Shown here: piece by piece, positions 1 through 6,173 of the stretch | Numbering within the stretch: position 1 is the stretch's first letter | How the letters are laid out: every line of letters starts with the position of its first letter | Source: Burkholderiales bacterium | GTDB taxonomy: Bacteria; Pseudomonadota; Gammaproteobacteria; Burkholderiales; SHXO01 | Direction of reading: 5' to 3' | NCBI GenBank assembly: GCA_026125625.1 | Contig: JAHCKU010000042.1 | Location: 1-14,165, forward strand | DNA: 14,165 nt | The notes under the pieces: generated by a model | What the model saw: only the letters and a program-made list of their open reading frames with translations | Told to the model about the DNA's origin: nothing | Databases searched by the model: none | Made by a program: the position numbers and the translations under genes

Positions 1-575
1 GTGAAGCCGTAGACCGGCTTGTGCAGCGTGTAGGGCGTGCCGTCGGCGAAGTGACCGTGTATGGAATCGATGTGGATGGTGATCTTGCCCTCGGGCTTCA
101 CGCCACGCACTGCAGCGTTGGCGAACTGATCGCCGTAGACCGGTTCGGGCTTCGGCCCGCCGTGCGCATCGGTGCCGGGCACCGACAAGCGCAGCAGCAG
201 TTCCACCGGCTGGTTGTGCACACCGTCACGGAAATCCGGCGGCTTGCCGCGGCCGTCCTGCACGTGGCAGCCGCCGCAGGAGCGTGCGATGAAATGCGGA
301 CCCAATCCGTCGCGCGCGCGCGTCGACGCCGGTGCCTGCACCCAGTTGCGCCGGAAGAAGGAGTTGCCGATCGCGAAGCGCGTACGCTCGGGATCGCTGA
401 GGTTGGCGGCCGGAAACGAGAATGCGGTGCGCCCGGTGGCGTACACCGTGGTGCGCCCGCCGGTCAGCTCGTCCTCCGACACGCCCTCCTCGCCGGCGAC
501 AACGGCGATCGCGAGTCCTGCGCATACCAGCGCCAAGCTCGCGGCCGCCGTGTTTCGAACCTGCCGGACGGACAT
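1..575 (-). CDS. Di-haem oxidoreductase (DUF1111 / 'thiol oxidoreductase' family), N-terminal part, cut by window edge
   Basis: The first 191 residues are visible; the 3' end lies outside the window. The protein opens with a likely signal peptide (hydrophobic stretch about residues 12-27, ending VVAG), so it should be exported to the periplasm. Residues 90-110 read DGLGPHFIARSCGGCHVQDG, with a CxxCH c-type haem site at C100-C103-H104; the pattern DGLGPxFxARSCxxCHxxDGRG is typical of the DUF1111 di-haem family (MauG/CcpA relatives, usually 450-500 aa). The ATG at 575 is the only possible start, because an in-frame TAG lies 24 nt upstream with no other start between. There is no good Shine-Dalgarno sequence, which suggests translation follows from the imelysin gene 37 bp upstream. 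Imelysin plus DUF1111 pairs are a recurring proteobacterial arrangement associated with iron (for example in Pseudomonas). The exact reaction is not known. Confidence 0.88.
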   Translation of the reverse strand, partial: MSVRQVRNTAAASLALVCAGLAIAVVAGEEGVSEDELTGGRTTVYATGRTAFSFPAANLSDPERTRFAIGNSFFRRNWVQAPASTRARDGLGPHFIARSCGGCHVQDGRGKPPDFRDGVHNQPVELLLRLSVPGTDAHGGPKPEPVYGDQFANAAVRGVKPEGKITIHIDSIHGHFADGTPYTLHKPVYGF

Positions 576-612
576 GCGCGGTCCAGGGAAGCACTACTCG
601 TTCAGTGTTTCG

Positions 613-1773
613 CTAGTCAGGCTCGACCAATGTGAGCTTGGTGATGCCTATGGCGTGGGCTGCATCGATCAGGTCCTTGCTCTGCTGCGTCAGGCTGTCG
701 ATGGTGGCCTGAATGCGCTTGCGGCCCGGCGCATTGTCGTCACCGACGATCTCTCGATCGAATGGCGCCTTGATGGCCCGTGCTGCAGCCAAGGAAGCAG
801 TGATCTGCCGTGAAGTGCGCCTGGCGATCTCGGGATCCTTCGCCGCAACCAGATGGCGCACACCGGGGCCCTGCAGCACCTTGCCATCGACACGCTTGTA
901 GCGGCCCAGCCATACGTTTTGTATGCCCAGCGCGTTGGCCACCACATCGCGGTGGGTATTGTCGGAAAAGCACGATTGCTCGTCCTCCTGGTCCTGGCTG
1001 GCCAGCGCCACCTCCAGCCGTTCACCGGCCAGCTCGCCGCGCGATAGCGAACCCAGACCGACGAAGATCTTGCGCAGCGATTCTTCGCCCCCATGCTCGA
1101 AGTCGGCGCGATAGTTCTTCGCCCTGGGCGCCCAGGCGTCGACCAGGGACTGCAGGTCATCGATCAGCAGTTCGGTCACAACCTCCAGGTAGAGGCGGCG
1201 GCGGTCGGCGTTGGGTGCATCGTAGCCGTCGAGGAAGTCCTCGAAGCCGCGGTTACCGGGGCCGTCTTCGCTGAAGTCCTGGCCCCACAGCAGGAACTCG
1301 ATCGCATGCCAGCCAGTGGAGATATTCTCCTCTCCGCCACGCTCGTTCTGCGTCGCCAGATTCTCCTTGGTGATGGCGAAGCTGTGATCGTTGATCAGGC
1401 CGGCGTCGCCATCGATGTAGGATTCGTCCAGCGGCCAGGAGTTGAGTCGTCCTTCAGGACCCTCCTCGCCGTCGATGGGCCCGCCGTAGAAGCGGAAGGC
1501 TTCGGTCTGGCCATAGAACTCACGCGCGGTCAGCCACGCTCGTCGCGCGCTCATCAGGCGCGCACCCGTAGGTTCTGCAGCGAAGGCAACGATGGCCGTT
1601 TGCATCCAGCGCGCCGTCCTCAGCGTGTCTTCATAGCCGGCATGCACCATCTGGCCGTAGTGCGCCAGCACGGCCGGCACCGAGACCGCCGATGCGGGCG
1701 CCGCAGACGTGGTGTCCTGCGCCGCGACGGGGGTCGCGACAATGAGGATGAGGCTCAGGATCAATGCTTTCAT
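613..1773 (-). CDS. Imelysin-family periplasmic protein (IrpA/ICMP-like), iron-associated
   Basis: A complete protein of 386 aa. Residues 1-18 form a clean signal peptide (MKALILSLILIVATPVAA, cut before QD); no lipobox cysteine is seen. The imelysin (Peptidase_M75) hallmark GxHxxE is present as GWHAIEFLLWG at 154-164 (H156, E159). The stretch SCFSDNTHRD at 267-276 is typical of the IrpA-like branch. Members of this family are linked to iron acquisition: IrpA is needed by cyanobacteria under iron limitation, and EfeO-type relatives bind iron; peptidase activity is doubtful for most. A strong GGAGG lies 9 nt before the ATG. The downstream DUF1111 gene follows after 37 bp, so the two are probably co-transcribed. 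A Fur-box-like sequence sits over the probable promoter. Family assignment is secure; the iron role is inferred from the family and context. Confidence 0.93.
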   Translation of the reverse strand: MKALILSLILIVATPVAAQDTTSAAPASAVSVPAVLAHYGQMVHAGYEDTLRTARWMQTAIVAFAAEPTGARLMSARRAWLTAREFYGQTEAFRFYGGPIDGEEGPEGRLNSWPLDESYIDGDAGLINDHSFAITKENLATQNERGGEENISTGWHAIEFLLWGQDFSEDGPGNRGFEDFLDGYDAPNADRRRLYLEVVTELLIDDLQSLVDAWAPRAKNYRADFEHGGEESLRKIFVGLGSLSRGELAGERLEVALASQDQEDEQSCFSDNTHRDVVANALGIQNVWLGRYKRVDGKVLQGPGVRHLVAAKDPEIARRTSRQITASLAAARAIKAPFDREIVGDDNAPGRKRIQATIDSLTQQSKDLIDAAHAIGITKLTLVEPD

Positions 1774-1801
1774 AGTAGACGTCCTCCAATTCGAGGCGCC
1801 T

Positions 1802-1825
1802 ATTGTAAGTGGGAATTATTTCTAC
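1802..1825 (-). promoter_or_regulatory. Candidate Fur-regulated promoter of the imelysin operon
   Basis: On the minus strand the hexamer TACAAT (1807-1802) matches the -10 consensus at five of six positions and lies about 28 nt before the imelysin start. Directly upstream, 1810-1824 reads tgggaattatttcta on the plus strand, agreeing at 10 of 14 scored positions with the Fur 7-1-7 consensus TGAGAATnATTCTCA, including the central GAATnATT. No good -35 hexamer is visible. A Fur site over the spacer and -35 region would repress when iron is replete, which fits an iron-uptake-type operon. The match is by eye only. Confidence 0.5.
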
Positions 1826-1929
1826 CCAGGACCGGCAGTTTTGTTTACTCGCCCGGTCCCCTGTTGGGAGGATGTGGCAGTGCTCCTCGAAGTCGGCCGC
1901 TGTGGCTCACAGCGAAGTGATGGTGCATG

Positions 1930-1951
1930 CCGAACCTCTTCAACGGTTCGG
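1930..1951. repeat. Inverted repeat, 7-bp perfect stem
   Basis: CCGAACC at 1930-1936 pairs with GGTTCGG at 1945-1951 across an 8-nt loop, in the divergent gap between the imelysin and peroxidase genes. There is no T-tract on either side, so it does not look like an intrinsic terminator. It could be an operator or a leader hairpin; its function is unknown. Confidence 0.4.
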
Positions 1952-1991
1952 ACGGTACAACGAGATGCTGCGCAAGCTGAGCATGTGGTGC

Positions 1992-2009
1992 ATTGATATA
2001 TTGATATCA
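1992..2009. promoter_or_regulatory. AT-rich tandem repeat / palindrome upstream of the peroxidase-encapsulin operon; candidate operator
   Basis: In GC-rich surroundings, 1992-2007 is a perfect tandem duplication of attgatat. The same bases form an inverted repeat TGATAT-attg-ATATCA at 1994-2009. It lies about 55-70 nt before the peroxidase start. A TTGATA at 2001-2006 could act as a -35, with only a weak -10 (TAACAC, 2024-2029) 17 nt later. Position and symmetry suggest a regulator-binding site for the encapsulin operon; a Fur-type or peroxide-responsive regulator would suit the genes, but nothing here identifies the factor. Confidence 0.4.
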
Positions 2010-2061
2010 TGCTCAATCTTGCGTAACACCCTGACATCCGTGCATTCGACGGAGTGAGTTT

Positions 2062-3117
2062 GTGGAAGCCATAGAAAGTCAGCCGGTCACCGCCGACCTC
2101 TCGCCCTCGGCGATATTTCTCGTCGCAACGCTGAACGAGGATGCACGAAGCGTTCAGACTGTCCGCTCGTTCTGTCCGGACCTGGCGGCCATCGTGCGCG
2201 CCGTCGGCTTTCGCGATCTCGATGGCAGCTTGTCGTGCGTCATGAGCTTCGGCTCGGATGCGTGGGATCGACTGTTTGGGTATCCGCGACCCAAGGAGCT
2301 GCACCCGTTTCGGGAGATCCATGGCGTCCATCATGCCGTGTCGACACTGGGGGATATTCTTTTCCATATTCGCGCAACGCGCATGGACCTCTGCTTCGAG
2401 CTCGCCACCCAGATCATGGCACGCCTCGGCTCCGCCGTGACGGTCGTGGACGAGACGCACGGCTTCAAGTACTTCGATGGCCGCGACCTGCTCGGTTTCG
2501 TCGATGGCACCGAGAATCCGGTCGGCGCCCCCCGCCACGATGCCGTGCTCATCGGGGACGAGGATGCCGGCTTTGCCGGCGGCAGCTATGTCATCGTGCA
2601 GAAATACCTGCACGATCTGGCAAAGTGGAACGAGATCCCGGTCGATCGCCAGGAAGGCATCGTCGGCCGCAAGAAGCTTTCCGATGTCGAGCTGGACGAC
2701 GCCGTCAAGCCGTCCTTTGCGCACAATGTGCTCACGTCGATCGAAGAAAACGGCGAGGAACTCGAAATCCTGCGCGACAACATGCCGTTCGGAGATATCG
2801 GCAAAGGCGAGGTCGGCACCTATTTCATCGGCTATGCCCGCTCGCCCCACAGGATAGAGCGGATGCTCGAGAACATGTTCGTCGGCGATCCGCCGGGGAA
2901 TTACGACCGCCTGCTGGATGTCAGCCGGGCAGTCACCGGGACGCTGTTCTTCGTGCCCACGGCGACGTTTCTGGAAAATGTGGCGCAGGAGACGAGCATA
3001 CCGACGGCACCGGACTTGCAACCAGTAGAAGCTGCCCCCTCTTCCGATACCAGCCACGAGGTGGCACCGCGATCGGACGGGTCATTGGGTATCGGATCTT
3101 TGAAGGACGAGGACTGA
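2062..3117 (+). CDS. dyp: Dye-decolorizing peroxidase (DyP, class B-like) with encapsulin cargo-loading peptide
   Basis: A 351-aa haem peroxidase that uses H2O2 to oxidise dyes, phenolics or other unknown substrates. The DyP signature GxxDG is GFVDG at 145-149 with catalytic D148, followed by TENP. H221 in KPSFAHNVL is the expected proximal haem ligand. R238 and N240 in LRDNMPFG match the distal Arg and Asn of Rhodococcus DyPB (R244, N246). YFIGYARSP at 254-262 is also typical. The peroxidase domain ends near residue 308; a Pro/Ser/Glu-rich linker then leads to the last 13 residues, DGSLGIGSLKDED (339-351), which match the canonical encapsulin targeting peptide. No signal peptide is present, so the protein stays in the cytoplasm inside the shell. 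The start is GTG at 2062, with GGAG 7 nt upstream. The shell gene begins 1 bp after the stop, and its ribosome site (GAGGA, 3109-3113) lies inside the codons for the peptide tail. Confidence 0.97.
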   Translation: MEAIESQPVTADLSPSAIFLVATLNEDARSVQTVRSFCPDLAAIVRAVGFRDLDGSLSCVMSFGSDAWDRLFGYPRPKELHPFREIHGVHHAVSTLGDILFHIRATRMDLCFELATQIMARLGSAVTVVDETHGFKYFDGRDLLGFVDGTENPVGAPRHDAVLIGDEDAGFAGGSYVIVQKYLHDLAKWNEIPVDRQEGIVGRKKLSDVELDDAVKPSFAHNVLTSIEENGEELEILRDNMPFGDIGKGEVGTYFIGYARSPHRIERMLENMFVGDPPGNYDRLLDVSRAVTGTLFFVPTATFLENVAQETSIPTAPDLQPVEAAPSSDTSHEVAPRSDGSLGIGSLKDED

Positions 3118-3118
3118 C

Positions 3119-3940
3119 ATGAATAATCTTCATCGCGAATTGGCGCCCATTTCAGAAAGTGCGTGGGCACAGATCGAAGAAGAGGCAAAGCGCACGCTCA
3201 GACGTTATCTGGCCGCCCGCAAAGTGGTGGATCTGATCGGCCCGAAGGGCTTCGATCTCTCTTCGGTCGGGACAGGACATACGCGCGACATTCCGCCGCT
3301 TTGCGGCGGCCTCAAGGTCGCGCAGCGTGAAGTCACGCCGGTTCTGGAACTACGCGTGCCGTTCAAGCTTACGCGCAAGGCAATCGACGACGTCGAGCGC
3401 GGCTCGAACGACTCCGACTGGCAACCGCTCAAGGACGCAGCCAAGATCATCGCCTTCGCCGAAGATCATGTCGTCTTCGAAGGCTATCCCCAGAGCGGGA
3501 TCGACGGCATCCGGCAGGTCACCAGTAATCCCAAGCTGCCCTTGCCGAGCAACATCGGTGACTATCCTGAGGCCGTCGCCGATGCGGTGAATGCGCTTCG
3601 CCTTGCCGGCGTCAACGGGCCCTATGCCCTGGTGCTGGGCGCGGATCCCTATACCGCCATCACCGGCGGCAGCGATGAGGGCTACCCCGTTCTCAAGCAC
3701 ATCCAGAAGCTGGTCGACAAGGAGATCATATGGAGTCCCGCCATCAAAGGTGGCGTGGTGATCACCACCCGTGGCGGCGACTTCGATCTCACGATCGGCC
3801 AGGATCTGTCGATCGGCTATCTCAGCCATTCGACCGACGATGTCGAGCTCTACCTCCAGGAGACGCTGACCTACCGCACCCAGACTGCCGAGGCTTCGGT
3901 CGTCCTCGATCCCGTCGAGCAGCCGAAGCGAGGGAGATGA
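3119..3940 (+). CDS. enc: Encapsulin nanocompartment shell protein (family 1, HK97-fold)
   Basis: A 273-aa shell protein, close to the 265-aa size of T=1 family 1 encapsulins, which assemble 60 copies into a cage of about 24 nm. The N-terminus MNNLHRELAPISESAWAQIE and the following helix (EEAKRTLRRYLAARKVVDLIGPKG) are the conserved N-arm that binds the cargo peptide on the inner face. Other family stretches are PFKLTRKAIDDVERG (about 81-95), VFEGYPQSGIDG (about 119-130), NGPYALVLGADPY (about 166-178) and the region around ITTRGGDFDLTIGQDLSIGYLSHS (about 216-239). The C-terminus extends some residues past TASVVL-type endings, finishing EQPKRGR, and should face outward. The gene is 1 bp downstream of the peroxidase and translationally linked to it. 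The cargo is clear from the upstream gene. Confidence 0.97.
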   Translation: MNNLHRELAPISESAWAQIEEEAKRTLRRYLAARKVVDLIGPKGFDLSSVGTGHTRDIPPLCGGLKVAQREVTPVLELRVPFKLTRKAIDDVERGSNDSDWQPLKDAAKIIAFAEDHVVFEGYPQSGIDGIRQVTSNPKLPLPSNIGDYPEAVADAVNALRLAGVNGPYALVLGADPYTAITGGSDEGYPVLKHIQKLVDKEIIWSPAIKGGVVITTRGGDFDLTIGQDLSIGYLSHSTDDVELYLQETLTYRTQTAEASVVLDPVEQPKRGR

Positions 3941-4155
3941 TGGGCCATCGTTTCAAGGTTGGCGATCATGTGACGTGGAATTCCGAAGCGGGACACGTCA
4001 GCGGCAGGATCATCAAGGTCCATACCCAGGACGTGGACTACAAAGGCTATACACACCACGCCAGTCAGGACGATCCGCAGTACGAAATCAAGAGCGACAA
4101 GACCGAGCACATCGCAATGCATAAAGGCTCGGCATTGAAGAAGATCGCGGACTGA
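3940..4155 (+). CDS. DUF2945 / hypervirulence-associated TUDOR-like (HVA1) small protein
   Basis: A 71-aa basic cytoplasmic protein beginning MGHRFKVGDHVTWNSEAGHV. The N-terminal KVGDHVxWNSEAG, a central YEIKSDKT and the ending HKGSALKKIAD match the DUF2945 (HVA1, SH3/TUDOR-like barrel) family, whose biochemical role is unknown. Two adjacent ATGs are possible: 3937, which overlaps the encapsulin stop as ATGA, and 3940. I prefer 3940 because GAGGG (3930-3934) then has a 5-nt spacer. Either way it is translated with the shell gene, so it is the third gene of the nanocompartment operon. Its C-terminal GSALKKI slightly recalls a cargo peptide, but it is the family's normal ending. A role inside or around the shell is speculation from position only. 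Confidence 0.85.
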   Translation: MGHRFKVGDHVTWNSEAGHVSGRIIKVHTQDVDYKGYTHHASQDDPQYEIKSDKTEHIAMHKGSALKKIAD

Positions 4156-6173
4156 TCACCGCACGAAGGAGCGCACGCTCCGCAGCCCCACGCCACGTAT
4201 CCGCCCAATCTGGTCGGCGATGCGCCAGCGCTCCAGCGGCATCGCCTCCATGTGCAGCGGCGCGGGCGTCGGCGTTGCCGGCACGGGCAGCACCGCTCCC
4301 TTCAGCCCTGTCTCTACGCGCACGCTTCCCCCGGGTGGCATCCTCAGAGCCGCGAGCTCAGGAGGAGTTTCCGTCTCCTCGGGTGTGAGGAACAAGCCGA
4401 CGCTCCGCGCCAGGCGGCCGGTACCGGCACGGCTCGTACAGACGGTCAGCGGCACCGACAGCAGCAGCCCCGCGATCACGGGCATCATCCACCACACGAA
4501 GGCCGGTGCGAGACTGACGATGACGATCAGCCATGCGAGACCCAGCGCGACGTGCCACTTGTGGCGGACCATGCCCTCCATCAGGCCGATGCCGCGGTCG
4601 CCGCGCTCCTGTGCGCTCCAGACCACGGGAATGCCGGCCAGCGTCTGGATGACGAACATCGAATGGAACACCATCATCGTCGGCGCCAACAGCATGCTGA
4701 ACGCCTGCTCCGCGAGCAGGCTCACGCCGAGACGCCCGGTACCGCCGAAGCCACGGCGGAGCGAGGCGTCGCGAAGGACGAGCACTGCGCCCAGCACTTT
4801 CGGCAGCAGCAGCATGCCGATGGTGATCGCCAATAGCGACGCGATCTCGCCAGCACGCGTTTCCGGCCAGTTCGGGAAGAGCATGATCGCACCTGGCTCG
4901 AAGTACTGGTGCACCCGCAGCGCTTCCAAGCAGGCGACGATCGAGCTGAGCACCAGCACCGTCATCCAGATCGGCGAGGTGACATAACCCGCCACACCCG
5001 TCACCAGATGCACTCGGCTCAGCCAGTGCAGGCCGCGGGCGCTCAGGAGCTTCAGGTGCTGCAGATTGCCTTGCGCCCAGCGGCGGTCGCGTGCCGCGTA
5101 GTCGATGACATTGGAAGGTACTTCCTCCCAGCTGCCGCCAAGGTCCGGCACCATCCAGACCTCGTATCCGACGCGACGCATGAATGCGGCCTCGACGAAA
5201 TCGTGGCTCAGATCTCCCCACCCAGGGGCGCGCAGCCCGGTAGTTGCGGCAGCGCGCAGTGCTCGGCAAAGGGTCGCATGCGCAGGATGGCGTTGTGCCC
5301 CAATAGTTGCTCTCCCCGAGTTGCCAGAATGCCAGGCCGCTCGCGAGCATCGGGCCGTTGAGACGCGAGGCGAACTGTACTATGCGCGCGAACAGCGTGT
5401 CGCGCCCGGTGGGCAGAGGCAGTGTCTGCAGGATGCCGACGCGTGGATGTGCATCCATGAGGCGCGCGAGGGTCACGAGCGCGTGCCCTGTCATGATGCT
5501 GTCGGCATCCAGCACGATCATGTAGTCGTAGGCAGCACCCCAGCGATTCACGAAGTCCGCGATGTTCCCGGCCTTGCGCCCGATGTTCTGCGGCCGGCGG
5601 CGGTAGAAAATGCGGCCGGCGGCGGCGTGGCGCGACGAGCGCGCGCCATGCGGCCTCCTCCTGTGCCGCGATGTCGGGCTTGCGAGTATCGGACAGGGGA
5701 TAAAAATCGAAGGCGTGCTGCTCGCTCTCAGCCTGCAGCGAGCGCCATACGGCATCGATACCCGCCGCCACGCGCTCGGGATCCTCGTTGTACACGGGCA
5801 TCACGATGGCGGTACGGCCGCGCAAGGCGCGACCCGTCACGTGGTCGGGATGGATGACGGCAGAATCACGCCCCACGATGCGCACGATGAAGCCGGCGAC
5901 TGCCGTCCAGAAGGCGCCGCCGATCCACGCGAAGAGCACGAGGAACAGCACCAGCCCGACCGCCTCCAGCAGTGTGATGCCGTTGGCACGCAGGATGTCG
6001 AGCATCAGCACGGCCCCGAACAGGGTCGAGAGCAGCGTCAGGCCGAAGAACAATGATCGGCGCCACGTCGCTGTCTCGCGACGCGCACGCGCACTCATTG
6101 CGAGCGCGGCGCGGACACTCTCGCCACCTTTCGGTGCCGGCGCCTCCGAGCGGGCCGCTTTCATCGCGTCCAT
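4156..6173 (-). pseudogene. opgH: Glucans biosynthesis glucosyltransferase OpgH (MdoH), interrupted by three frameshifts
   Basis: An inner-membrane GT2 enzyme that builds the beta-glucan backbone of osmoregulated periplasmic glucans from UDP-glucose. Read through its shifts it is about 672 aa. The order is: two N-terminal membrane segments, RTAIVMPVYNED, the metal-binding VLDADSIMTG, FWQLGESNYWGHNAILR, LSHDFVEAAFMRR with the catalytic Asp, RDRRWAQGN (Q/RxxRW motif), then about six membrane segments. Frame changes are at about 5612-5634 (one extra base, or two lost, in a GCC-rich run), 5298-5301 (G4 on the coding strand where G5 restores frame) and about 5208-5212 (ATCTGAGC where ATCCTGAGC restores ILSHDF). 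The start is ATG 6173 (alternative 6164, forming ATGA with the opgG stop), so it is coupled to opgG. Every motif is conserved, so these may be sequencing errors; if real, the product would stop near 5208 or earlier. Confidence 0.88.

Noticed and set aside
226..594. 122-codon minus-strand frame overlapping the DUF1111 gene
   Set aside because: It is arginine-rich and out of frame with the CxxCH-containing protein that starts at 575.
1920..2057. A 45-residue open frame (MVHAEPLQRFGRYNEMLRK...) just upstream of the peroxidase
   Set aside because: It has no ribosome site, crosses the candidate operator and shows no recognisable family; its end close to the peroxidase start is probably chance.
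1822..3057. Long open frame of 411 codons on the minus strand opposite the peroxidase
   Set aside because: It is antisense to a gene with clear DyP motifs; its translation is low-complexity and matches no family, as expected for the opposite strand of GC-rich coding DNA.
4117..4152. C-terminal GSALKKIAD of the DUF2945 protein as an encapsulin cargo peptide
   Set aside because: It lacks the LGIGSL core and a flexible linker, and HKGSALxK is the normal ending of the DUF2945 family.
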